Shown: positions 1 through 5,841, counted from the stretch's first letter. The stretch: 11,329 bases of DNA from CAYLNM01 sp964385045 (GCA_964385045.1 CAYLNM010000136.1:1-11329), one strand, 5' to 3'. Numbers and translations are program-made. The notes: generated from the sequence alone by a model not told the origin.

Positions 1-1526
1 CCCACTCGGTGCTCCGACTGATCCAGCGCCCCGGGCGGATCGCCGGCGGACGGAGTGACGGCCGGGGGCTCGGGGCCGAGCAGGCGGGCGATCTCGATGC
101 GGGCCTCGGACTCGGCCTGCCGCAGCTCGAGCACGCGGAGGGCGGCGTCGCCCCGCCGGGTGAGGGCGTCGAGCAGCAGGAGCACGTCCAGCTCGCCCAT
201 CTCGGCGAGCCGCGCGAGATCGGCGGACTGGGACGCGAGCGACGGAACGATGGCGGCCTCGAACTGCTCCCGCTGTCGCCCCGCCGCCTCGAGCCGGCGG
301 CGTGCCCGGGCGAGCTCCCCGACGAGCCGCTCGAAGGTCGTCTCCGCGCCGGCCCGCGTCACGCGGCGGCGGGCCTCCGCCTCCGCGATCGCCCGCCGGT
401 TGGCGTCGAGCGAGGGGACCGGGACCGAGACGCCGAGCAGCAGGCGGTCGTCGTCCTCGTTGCCGTAGCCGCCGCCGATCGTGAGGTCGGGGTACTGCCG
501 CCGGATCTCGAGGCGGAGCTGCTGCTCGGCCACGGCGTGCTCGGCCCGCCGCACCGCGAGCTCGGGACTCGCGGCGACGAGCCGCCCGCGGACGTCCGCG
601 GGGGCCCGGGGATCCGGGGCATCCGAGGCATCCGGGGCATCCGGGGGATCCGGGACCGCGGCGGTCGGCCGCAGCTCGACGTCCGCGTCCGGCGGCAGTC
701 CGAGCAGGGCCAGCAGCTCGAGGTGCACGGTGTCGGCCTCGAGCTCGGCCGCGATCACCGCGGCGCGGCGGGCGTCGAGCTCCAGGCGCAGCAGGCGGGC
801 CTCGGTGCGACCGATCTCGCCCGCGGCCTCGACGCGGTCGGCCACGTCGGCGAGCCGCTCGATCTCGTCCACCAGCGAGCGGAGCACGTCGACGCGCTCG
901 CGGGCCAGGCTCCAGGCGACCCACGTCCGGCGGACCCGCGCCCGCGTGTCCCACTCGCGGGCCGCGATGCGGGCGAGCTCGGCGTCGAGGGCCGCCGACG
1001 CGCGGTCGCGCTCGACCGCCAGCCGGCCCGAGACGGGGATGGTGAGCTCCAGCGTCAGGCCGAAGGCCGAGGGCGCGCCGCCGCTCAGCACCTCCTCGAG
1101 GCTGAAGCCGAAGACGGGGTCGCTCCATCGGCCCGCGTGCTCGGCCCCGGCCCGGGCGACGCCGGCCTCGAGCCGGGCGAGCCGCAGGTGCGGGGCGTGG
1201 ACGAGGGCGAAGACCTCGCCCTCGGCCATCGACAGGCCGTCGGAGGGGTCGAAGCGATCCGGCACCGCGGCGCCGGCGGCGGAGAGGCGGTCGATCAGCT
1301 CGATCACCGGCGCGGGCCGGTCGAGCCGCGTCGCCACGAGGTCCGCGTGCGCCTCGAGGTCGAGCGGGGCGGGCGCGTACGCGCGACACCCGCCCAGCAG
1401 GATCGCGGCGACCAGCCCCGCGCCGGCCGCGGGGCCGATCCGGGCGATCGACGAGCGCGACGCGGCCGGCACGGGCCGGGACCGGGGGAGGTGCCGCCGC
1501 GACGGGCGGCGGGGGGAGGGATGCAT
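1..1526 (-). CDS. TolC/CusC-family outer membrane efflux lipoprotein (3' end off window)
   Basis: Minus-strand frame open from ATG at 1526 to the left edge: 508 residues seen, no stop reached. The N-terminus is Arg/Pro-rich, then a hydrophobic stretch ends in LLGGC with Cys47 as a lipobox, as in CusC/OprM lipoproteins. The body shows the twofold repeat of outer membrane efflux proteins: a first half with a beta segment near residues 136-170 followed by long Ala/Arg/Glu/Leu helices, and a second half repeating this from about residue 345 (PDLTIGGGYG, then VPVPSLDANRRAIAEAEA), again leading into a long helix. The halves are joined by a Pro-Asp-Ala repeat linker (residues 291-306). The expected role is the outer-membrane channel of a tripartite RND efflux pump. 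The His-rich gene 93 nt upstream suggests a metal substrate (CzcC/CusC type). Typical family length is 420-500 residues, so the stop should lie just beyond the edge. The Shine-Dalgarno is weak; the start was chosen for the lipoprotein signal. Confidence 0.88.
   Translation of the reverse strand, partial: MHPSPRRPSRRHLPRSRPVPAASRSSIARIGPAAGAGLVAAILLGGCRAYAPAPLDLEAHADLVATRLDRPAPVIELIDRLSAAGAAVPDRFDPSDGLSMAEGEVFALVHAPHLRLARLEAGVARAGAEHAGRWSDPVFGFSLEEVLSGGAPSAFGLTLELTIPVSGRLAVERDRASAALDAELARIAAREWDTRARVRRTWVAWSLARERVDVLRSLVDEIERLADVADRVEAAGEIGRTEARLLRLELDARRAAVIAAELEADTVHLELLALLGLPPDADVELRPTAAVPDPPDAPDASDAPDPRAPADVRGRLVAASPELAVRRAEHAVAEQQLRLEIRRQYPDLTIGGGYGNEDDDRLLLGVSVPVPSLDANRRAIAEAEARRRVTRAGAETTFERLVGELARARRRLEAAGRQREQFEAAIVPSLASQSADLARLAEMGELDVLLLLDALTRRGDAALRVLELRQAESEARIEIARLLGPEPPAVTPSAGDPPGALDQSEHRV
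611..655. repeat. 9-bp tandem repeat (5 units) inside the efflux gene
   Basis: Five consecutive 9-bp units on the plus strand: GATCCGGGG, CATCCGAGG, CATCCGGGG, CATCCGGGG, GATCCGGGA. On the coding (minus) strand they are in frame and give PDP-PDA-PDA-SDA-PDP at the hinge between the two halves of the outer-membrane factor. The 9-bp period means copy-number change would keep the frame and only alter linker length. Confidence 0.9.
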
Positions 1527-1531
1527 GGGGG

Positions 1532-1617
1532 CGTTCCGTCGGGAGACCGGACGAGCGGGGACCGGCGGCGCACGGCGAAGGCCGCGGCGCGGGTCACGCG
1601 TCGGTGGGGACGGAACG
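1532..1617. repeat. 9-bp inverted repeat flanking the gap between the His-rich and efflux genes
   Basis: CGTTCCGTC at 1532-1540 and GACGGAACG at 1609-1617 are exact inverse complements separated by 68 nt. They bracket nearly the whole 91-nt gap, one arm next to the efflux start codon and the other next to the stop codon of the His-rich gene. They could fold the intercistronic RNA or be a paired operator. Chance is possible in such GC-rich DNA, although these arms are less G/C-biased than their surroundings. Confidence 0.5.
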
Positions 1618-1619
1618 AG

Positions 1620-2072
1620 TCAGATGAGCAGCCGCGTCGTCCGGACCACGAGCAGGCGGTGCCGGCGGACGACCGCGTCGTCGTCGGCGGCGGCGGGCGG
1701 GCCGCGGCCGGCGGGCACCGTGACGTCGAAGGGCACCGCGAGCAGGCCCGCGTCCGCGACGGCCGTCGTCCCGTCGTGCGATCGGTCCTCCTCGTCGCGG
1801 TCGGCGACCCGGAGGTCCGGCACGTCGACCGGCAGGTGCGGGCAGGTGCACTCCTCGGTCACGAGGTCCGCCAGCACGAGGCCGGGGCCGCCGGCGCCGC
1901 GGGGGCAGTGGCCGATCGCCGCGGTCGGATCGGCCGTGTGATGCGCGTGGTGCTCGTGCTCGTGGTGGTGATGGCCGCCGAAGCACACGGAGGTCAGGCC
2001 GCCGGTGCCGCCCAGGAGGGCGTGCACCGCGACGAGCCAGAGCAGCGGAATGGCGAGGAGCCGTCGAGCCAT
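1620..2072 (-). CDS. His-rich exported small protein, putative metal-binding partner of the efflux system
   Basis: 150 residues. It starts MARRLLAIPLLWLVAVHALL, a Sec-type signal of basic n-region plus hydrophobic core, so a periplasmic or membrane-associated location is expected. Right after it is a dense His cluster, residues 34-45 (HHHHEHEHHAHH), flanked by Cys30 and Cys56, then a C-x-C-P-H motif at Cys75, Cys77 and His79 (ECTCPHLPVD). These are plausible soft or borderline metal ligands. The rest is a conserved-looking acidic stretch and a beta-rich C-terminus without a named domain. The gene lies upstream of the CusC-like gene on the same strand, and small His/Cys-rich proteins of this kind occur with CzcCBA/CusCBA operons. 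I infer a metal chaperone, buffer or sensor; the exact metal (Cu, Zn, Co, Ni) cannot be read. No Shine-Dalgarno sits at normal distance from ATG 2072, so the mRNA may be leaderless or the start poorly initiated. I do not recognise a gene name. Confidence 0.75.
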   Translation of the reverse strand: MARRLLAIPLLWLVAVHALLGGTGGLTSVCFGGHHHHEHEHHAHHTADPTAAIGHCPRGAGGPGLVLADLVTEECTCPHLPVDVPDLRVADRDEEDRSHDGTTAVADAGLLAVPFDVTVPAGRGPPAAADDDAVVRRHRLLVVRTTRLLI

Positions 2073-2086
2073 CGGAGACGAGTGTA

Positions 2087-2096
2087 AGGAGCTCCT
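2087..2096. promoter_or_regulatory. 10-bp palindrome upstream of the His-rich gene
   Basis: AGGAGCTCCT is a perfect palindrome 14 nt upstream of the His-rich start codon. A TACACT hexamer (minus strand, 2086-2081) adjoins it and resembles a -10 box, but no matching -35 is visible. It could be part of an operator or promoter for the metal-efflux genes; the evidence is position and symmetry only. Confidence 0.25.
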
Positions 2097-2223
2097 CGCG
2101 GCGAAGAGCAGTCGCCGGTTCCCGGATCGAGGCGAGGGTGCGGTGGCGCGGCCGGGACGCGGGGCGTCCGGGGCCGATCGGTCCGGGAATCGACCCGGGC
2201 GGGGCCTCGGGGGAGGGGAGGGC

Positions 2224-2994
2224 TCAGAAGTACAGCCGGAACCCCACCTCGATCGCCAGGGCCTCGGTGTCGTAGCGGAGCGGTCCCTCGTCGATGGTGC
2301 CGCCGTCGGACCAGCGGACGCCCGCGTGGAGCTGGGCATTGGGAGCCACCTCGACGGTGACGCCGGCCATCAGCTGCCACAGGAAGCCCTCGCCGGAGAT
2401 GGTGGTGGTCGGCTCCTCGGGCTCCTCGATGTCGATCGAGCGGACGCGGACCTGGCCGAGCCGGGCCCCGATGCCGCCGCCCGCGTAGAGGCCCACCGGC
2501 CCGATCAGGTTCGGGGCGTCGAGCATGAGGTTCAGCGACAGCGTGTGGAGATCGAGCTCGTTGTCGGCCAGCAGCATGGTGTCGGGATCGATGAACACGT
2601 CGGTCTCGACCTGCCGGTAGCCGTACTCGAACTCGAAGGCGATCGGCTGCGTGAGGTCGCGCCAGCCCACCGCGAGCGAGCCGCCGAACCCGTCGTCGGT
2701 GCCGACGGGGCCCGAGCCGTCGCGCCGCAGCGCGTCGGACTGCGGGTCGAACCAGCCGCCGGTGGCCCGGAAGTAGAAGCCGGTGGGATGGTCGGGGGCC
2801 TCCCACCAGCCGTCCGGCGGGTCCCCCGGGAGGGTCTCGTCGCCGGGCGACCGCGGCTGGGCGGCGTGGGCGGCGTGGGCGGCGCCGGGTGCCAGCATGG
2901 TGGCGGCCACGAGCAGCGCGGCGGCGAGGGCGACGGAGCGAAGCGGCATCGCCGCAGCCGCGGGGGTGGCGGCGCGAGGACGGGTGCTCGTCAT
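2224..2994 (-). CDS. Small outer membrane beta-barrel protein
   Basis: 256 residues with a signal peptide: hydrophobic core about residues 18-34, likely cleavage after the AHAAHA region near 40-45. After a Pro/Asp-rich spacer come alternating aromatic and polar beta strands (FYFRATGGWF at 73-82, GGSLAVGWRD, IAFEFEYGYRQVETDVF, TLSLNLMLDA, GLYAGGGIGARLGQVRV, FLWQLMAGVTVEVAPNAQL) ending GFRLYF. The terminal Phe is the usual BAM-recognition end of an outer-membrane barrel. The length and about eight strands match the OmpA-barrel/OmpW/opacity-like group of single small barrels, and the AGGGIGA strand is typical. Ligand and function cannot be told. The start is fixed by a strong Shine-Dalgarno, GGAGGAGG at 3001-3008 (minus sense), 6 nt before ATG 2994; an internal Met16 is a less likely start. 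The gene stands alone: 267 nt of repeat-rich DNA lies upstream and 151 nt separates it from the next gene. Confidence 0.82.
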   Translation of the reverse strand: MTSTRPRAATPAAAAMPLRSVALAAALLVAATMLAPGAAHAAHAAQPRSPGDETLPGDPPDGWWEAPDHPTGFYFRATGGWFDPQSDALRRDGSGPVGTDDGFGGSLAVGWRDLTQPIAFEFEYGYRQVETDVFIDPDTMLLADNELDLHTLSLNLMLDAPNLIGPVGLYAGGGIGARLGQVRVRSIDIEEPEEPTTTISGEGFLWQLMAGVTVEVAPNAQLHAGVRWSDGGTIDEGPLRYDTEALAIEVGFRLYF

Positions 2995-3053
2995 GGGATC
3001 CTCCTCCGGGCGACGGTGGGCGGGCCGTCGCGCGTGATGCTATCGCGCACGGT

Positions 3054-3095
3054 GCGGTGGCCGGGGAGCGGTGGCCGGGGAGCGGTGGCCGGGGG
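3054..3095. repeat. Three tandem 14-bp repeats
   Basis: GCGGTGGCCGGGGA occurs at 3054-3067 and 3068-3081, and with one final-base change at 3082-3095. It is intergenic, upstream of the beta-barrel gene (whose start is at 2994). Confidence 0.9.
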
Positions 3096-3261
3096 CCGGT
3101 GCCCGGGTGACGGGCTCGCCGGCTGCCGGGGTCGCCGGGCGGCCGCGTCGCCGCGTCGCCGAGCGACTGGGCGGCCGGGCGGCCGTGTGGCCGCGTGACT
3201 GCGGGTGGCCGCGTCGCCGAGCGGCCGAGCGGCCTGGCGGCCGGGCGGACCGGCGACGCCG
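3096..3261. repeat. Degenerate G/C-rich repeat tract between two minus-strand genes
   Basis: Between the 14-bp repeats and the stop of the ADP-ribosylglycohydrolase gene lies a mosaic of short units (GCGTCGCCG, GAGCGGCC, GGGCGGCC). Two imperfect copies of a block of roughly 45 bp begin GGCCGCGTCGCCG and end GGCGGCCGGGCGG. Frames across it give only low-complexity Arg/Pro/Gly/Ala peptides, so it is not coding. It probably grew by slippage and may be variable between strains. Confidence 0.7.
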
Positions 3262-4323
3262 TCAGTCGTTCGCCGGCTCCGCGTCCGTGAGCCGCTCGAT
3301 CTCGGGCCGGGCGGCGAGGCCCTCGAGCAGCTCCTCCGGGACGTCGCCCGCCGCTGCGGCCACCATCGGCCCGGCGGTCGCCCCGTACGTGTCGGCGTCG
3401 TGACCGATGAGGGCGACGGCGGCGAGCACCCGGGTTCCGGTCGCGCGGTCGATCACGGTGCGGGGCAGCCGGGCCGGGGCCGGCACCGGCTCGCCGCGGG
3501 TCGCCCACGCCGCGGCCCAGACGCCGACCTGCAGCGTGAGGAGGCACCAGCCCGCGATCCCGGCCATCGGCGTCGCGTAGGGGTCGAAGCGGTCGGGGTC
3601 GAGCTCGGCCGCGAGCAGCTCGTCCGTCGCCGCCGCGCGATGGGGGGCGGTCTCCTCGGCCCATGCCGCCACCAGCGGATCGTCGTTCGCGGCCGCGTCG
3701 AGCCACGCCCGCCACCGGGCGAGCATGGACTCGAGCCACCCCGCCTCGGCCAGCGGGTCCTCGCCCGCGAGCCACCGTCGCACGAGGTCCGTCTGGACGG
3801 CGCAGCACAGCACCGGCAGCGGGGCGTAGTGCGTGATGGCTCCGTGCACCAGCGTCAGCCGCCACGCCTCGTCGGCCGAGTCCGTCATCGCGGCGACGAC
3901 GCCGTTGCGCATGAGCGAGCCGTTGGCGGCCGAGCGGGGGCGCTCCCGGAAGTGCCGCCGTCCGGCGTCGTGCGGATCGTCGGCGCGGGCCGCCCGCAGG
4001 GTCGTGCGGGTCGTGTGCCCGACGTCGGGCGGATCGGAGTCGAGCCAGCCGCGGAAGCGGCTCAGCACGTCGCCGGGCGGCAGCGTGCCGTGGGCGGCGT
4101 GACTCCGCAGGAGGCAGAGGGCCATGTCGGTGTCGTCGGTGGCGGCGCCGGCGGGCCACGCGAGGGCCCCGCCGCCGACCTGGCGGAAGGGCCAGCCGGC
4201 TCCGGCGACGGACTCGAGGACGCCGGGTACGGCGTCGGGGGACACGAACTCGGTGGTGCTGCCGAGGCTGTCGCCGGCGGCGAGCCCGAGGGCGAGACGG
4301 CGCAGGGCCTTCGAATCGGACAT
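3262..4323 (-). CDS. ADP-ribosylglycohydrolase (DraG/ARH family)
   Basis: 353 residues, close to the family's usual 300-360. It hydrolyses ADP-ribose from modified proteins, nucleic acids or small molecules; the protein is cytoplasmic, with no signal peptide. All core motifs are visible: GLAAGDSLG at residues 13-21, the di-metal motif ATDDTD at 61-66, SAANGSLMRN at 131-140, the VHGAITH segment with His160 and His165 at 159-165, and GHDADTYGATAG at 317-328, where Asp319 and Asp321 stand for the second metal-binding DxDT. The usual Gly-Gly-Asp-Thr-Asp-Thr-Asn is here Gly-His-Asp-Ala-Asp-Thr-Tyr, so the metals should bind but the substrate pocket may differ. The start at 4323 is chosen because GGAG (minus sense, 4334-4331) lies 7 nt upstream; in-frame codons up to 4437 would add only low-complexity sequence. 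No ADP-ribosyltransferase, nitrogenase gene or macrodomain is in the window, so the target is unknown. It diverges from the DUF883 gene. Confidence 0.92.
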   Translation of the reverse strand: MSDSKALRRLALGLAAGDSLGSTTEFVSPDAVPGVLESVAGAGWPFRQVGGGALAWPAGAATDDTDMALCLLRSHAAHGTLPPGDVLSRFRGWLDSDPPDVGHTTRTTLRAARADDPHDAGRRHFRERPRSAANGSLMRNGVVAAMTDSADEAWRLTLVHGAITHYAPLPVLCCAVQTDLVRRWLAGEDPLAEAGWLESMLARWRAWLDAAANDDPLVAAWAEETAPHRAAATDELLAAELDPDRFDPYATPMAGIAGWCLLTLQVGVWAAAWATRGEPVPAPARLPRTVIDRATGTRVLAAVALIGHDADTYGATAGPMVAAAAGDVPEELLEGLAARPEIERLTDAEPAND

Positions 4324-4379
4324 GGGGATGCTCCGGATCTCGGGCCGGGTCGAAACGCCCGCCCGGCTCGCGACATGAT

Positions 4380-4391
4380 GCGCGATCGCGC
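4380..4391. promoter_or_regulatory. 12-bp palindrome in divergent intergenic region
   Basis: GCGCGATCGCGC is perfectly self-complementary, 57 nt upstream of the ADP-ribosylglycohydrolase start and about 190 nt upstream of the DUF883 start. It contains the HIP1-like octamer GCGATCGC. It could be an operator for the minus-strand gene, but G/C-rich DNA generates such words often. Confidence 0.2.
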
Positions 4392-4514
4392 GGCCGGGGG
4401 CAGCCGCGCGCACGGCGGACCGCATGTGAGCGTCCACGTGAGGCGCCGGGTGAAGGTGGATTCAGCGGGACGGCACCGCGGGCTCAGCCTGGACGGCGAC
4501 CGTTCCACCTCGAC

Positions 4515-4532
4515 GCGGGACGCGCGTCCCGC
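4515..4532. promoter_or_regulatory. 18-bp perfect palindrome upstream of DUF883 gene
   Basis: GCGGGACGCGCGTCCCGC equals its own reverse complement over all 18 bases and lies 52 nt before the DUF883 start. It is followed 2 nt later by a separate inverted repeat (4535-4553). Either a dimeric regulator binds here or the leader RNA folds into tandem hairpins. No promoter hexamers could be assigned with confidence. Confidence 0.5.
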
Positions 4533-4534
4533 CC

Positions 4535-4553
4535 GCTCCCCGGCACGGGGAGC
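4535..4553 (+). promoter_or_regulatory. Leader hairpin, 8-bp stem with 3-nt loop
   Basis: Arms GCTCCCCG (4535-4542) and CGGGGAGC (4546-4553) enclose loop GCA. The stem ends 31 nt before the DUF883 start and 19 nt before its Shine-Dalgarno. No T-run follows, so it is not a standard terminator. It could be an attenuator-like, mRNA-stabilising or operator element together with the palindrome just upstream. Confidence 0.5.
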
Positions 4554-4584
4554 CGAGTCGCTCACGGGAACAGGGAGGATCCAC

Positions 4585-4929
4585 ATGACCCCGGACCAGA
4601 GTCACGTCACCGGCGAGTCGCATCATCACACCGGGCACGTCCCGACGCACGACGATCGCGGCATCCGACGGGACCCCGCCGAGATCGCCGACGCCGCCTC
4701 GCGCGGCATCCGTGAGATCGGCACCGATGCCCGCAGCGTGGCGGAGGAGGCCGGCGGAATCGTGCAGGGCAAGGCGGAGCGGGCGGCCGAGCTGGCCCGC
4801 GAGGGCGGCGAGCAGGCCCAGCAGGTCTACACGCGGGCCTGCGGCGTCGTCCGCCGCCATCCCACGGCGGCGGTCCTGACGAGCCTCGGCGTCGGACTCC
4901 TCGTCGGCCGCGTCCTCGGCGGTCGGTGA
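4585..4929 (+). CDS. DUF883/YqjD-ElaB-like C-tail-anchored membrane protein
   Basis: 114 residues, the usual size for the ElaB/YqjD/DUF883 group. The first ~25 residues are polar and His-rich (SHHHTGHVPTHDD at 12-24). Residues 30-90 form a long charged Ala/Glu/Arg helix (AEIADAASRGIREIG, GKAERAAELAREGGEQAQQV), likely coiled coil. Then RRHPTAAVLTSLGVGLLVGRVLGGR (split here by function: RRHP turn, hydrophobic glycine-rich helix about 93-110, basic end) makes the typical single C-terminal transmembrane anchor. E. coli YqjD and ElaB sit in the inner membrane with the helix in the cytoplasm and bind stationary-phase ribosomes; whether this one does is inference. The start is fixed by GGGAGG at 4573-4578, 6 nt before ATG 4585. 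A YqjE-like gene follows after 6 nt, so the two form an operon. The tandem inverted repeats upstream suggest specific regulation, perhaps by envelope or stationary-phase stress. Confidence 0.85.
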   Translation: MTPDQSHVTGESHHHTGHVPTHDDRGIRRDPAEIADAASRGIREIGTDARSVAEEAGGIVQGKAERAAELAREGGEQAQQVYTRACGVVRRHPTAAVLTSLGVGLLVGRVLGGR

Positions 4930-4935
4930 TTCGGC

Positions 4936-5706
4936 GTGCTGGATCGTCTCAGGTCGATCGGTCTCGGCAGCGGGCGACTGATCCGCGCCGAGGGCCGGGG
5001 GCTGCTGGAGCGGGCCCGGCGCGGCGTCGGCTGGAGCGGCCTCCTGGCCGCGGGCGGCGTGGTGGCCCTGGCGGGTCTCGCGGCGATCGCCACCGCCGCC
5101 ACCGCGGCCCTCGCCGCGACGGTGGGCTGGATCGCGGCGGTCGGGCTCGCGGGAGCCGTCGCGCTGCTCGTGGGCCTCGCGTGGGTCGCGATCGCGTGGT
5201 GGCGCCTCGAGCACGCGGTGCATCGCTCGGCGATCCCGCTGCCGGTGCGAGCGGAGGCGGCCGCCGCCCGCCGTGAGGTGCGCGGCGATCTGCCGTCCGC
5301 TGATGGGCGCCACGGCGCGGCGGCAGGGGACCCGCCGTCGTCGCAGTCGGACGGTGCCCGTCCGCACGCCCCGCGGGCGGACTGGGGCGACCGCGCCGCG
5401 CGGCTGGTCGCCCGGAACCCGGGCGCCGTCGCCGGGGGGGTGATCTGCGTCGTCGGGCTCCTCGGACCGAAGCGCAGTCTCCGCTTGGCGAGCACCGCGG
5501 TGCGAGCCGGCCGCCTGGCCGTCGCCGTGCGGAACGGGCTCGACGGTGGCGGATCGCGGCCCGCGAACGGCGAGGCGGCGGCGGTGGGGCTCGGCCGAGG
5601 CGGGCCGGCGCCCGCGGCGCCGAACGGAGCCGGCCGTGCGAGTGCCACGCCGCCGGCGACGCACGCGTCGCCGGCGAACGAGCCGGTGAGCCACCATTCC
5701 ACTTGA
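4936..5706 (+). CDS. YqjE/holin-superfamily-like membrane protein with possible YqjK-like C-terminal part
   Basis: 256 residues from a GTG at 4936, 6 nt after the DUF883 stop; no clear Shine-Dalgarno is present, so translational coupling is likely. Residues 1-30 are a basic amphipathic helix (LIRAEGRGLLERARRG). Residues 35-60 and 64-89 are two adjacent Ala/Gly-rich transmembrane helices ending in AWWRLEHAVHR, the layout of YqjE/phage-holin-like (Phage_holin_3_6) proteins found beside DUF883 genes. Residues 95-150 are a polar linker. Residues 153-202 contain ARLVARNPGAVAGG, a short hydrophobic helix, then GPKRSLRLASTAVRAG, resembling the membrane and basic tail of YqjK, normally a separate third gene. 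The last ~50 residues are low-complexity Ala/Pro/Gly. YqjE proteins are usually about 120-140 residues, so this one is about twice that. The function is a likely structural or stress role in the inner membrane, and the fusion reading is inference from pattern similarity. Confidence 0.75.
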   Translation: MLDRLRSIGLGSGRLIRAEGRGLLERARRGVGWSGLLAAGGVVALAGLAAIATAATAALAATVGWIAAVGLAGAVALLVGLAWVAIAWWRLEHAVHRSAIPLPVRAEAAAARREVRGDLPSADGRHGAAAGDPPSSQSDGARPHAPRADWGDRAARLVARNPGAVAGGVICVVGLLGPKRSLRLASTAVRAGRLAVAVRNGLDGGGSRPANGEAAAVGLGRGGPAPAAPNGAGRASATPPATHASPANEPVSHHST

Positions 5707-5754
5707 GCGTTCCGCTCCGCATCGCCACGATGGACGGTCGACGGCCCGGTCCCG

Positions 5755-5777
5755 CACGCCCCGAGCGTCGGGGCGTG
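5755..5777 (+). terminator. Hairpin with 10-bp stem after the yqjDE-like pair
   Basis: Arms CACGCCCCGA (5755-5764) and TCGGGGCGTG (5768-5777) pair perfectly around a GCG loop. It is 49 nt after the membrane-protein stop and 64 nt before the next start. There is no T-tract after it, so it fits a U-tract-less terminator, an RNA-stabilising 3' hairpin or an operator for the downstream gene. The pairing is certain, the role is not. Confidence 0.45.
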
Positions 5778-5841
5778 GACGCGCGGAGAGGCTCGCGCCG
5801 CGGGTCCCGGGCCCGGCCGGACTTCACGCGGAGGGGTTCGG

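Noticed and set aside
9..2087. A long open frame on the plus strand across the efflux and His-rich genes
   Set aside because: It is antisense to two clear minus-strand genes, and its protein is Arg/Gly/Glu-rich with no family pattern; long antisense frames are expected at this G/C content.
3054..3245. CRISPR-like array
   Set aside because: The units are contiguous or degenerate with no unique spacers of constant length, and no cas gene is nearby.
1994..4159. A 721-residue minus-strand open frame covering the beta-barrel and glycohydrolase genes in another frame
   Set aside because: Arg/Pro/Ala low-complexity protein that crosses an intergenic repeat block; the other frames hold recognisable proteins with Shine-Dalgarno sites.
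4380..4391. HIP1-type palindrome as a meaningful genome-wide motif
   Set aside because: Only one clear copy was noticed and such words are frequent by chance in this composition; kept only as a low-confidence site.
4324..4437. Upstream in-frame start for the ADP-ribosylglycohydrolase
   Set aside because: The extension is low-complexity and not like the family N-terminus; the start at 4323 has a Shine-Dalgarno at the right distance and is followed directly by the first motif.
4933..5706. Phage lysis holin
   Set aside because: Holin-like topology is present, but no endolysin or phage gene is nearby and the DUF883 partner points to the chromosomal YqjD/YqjE group.
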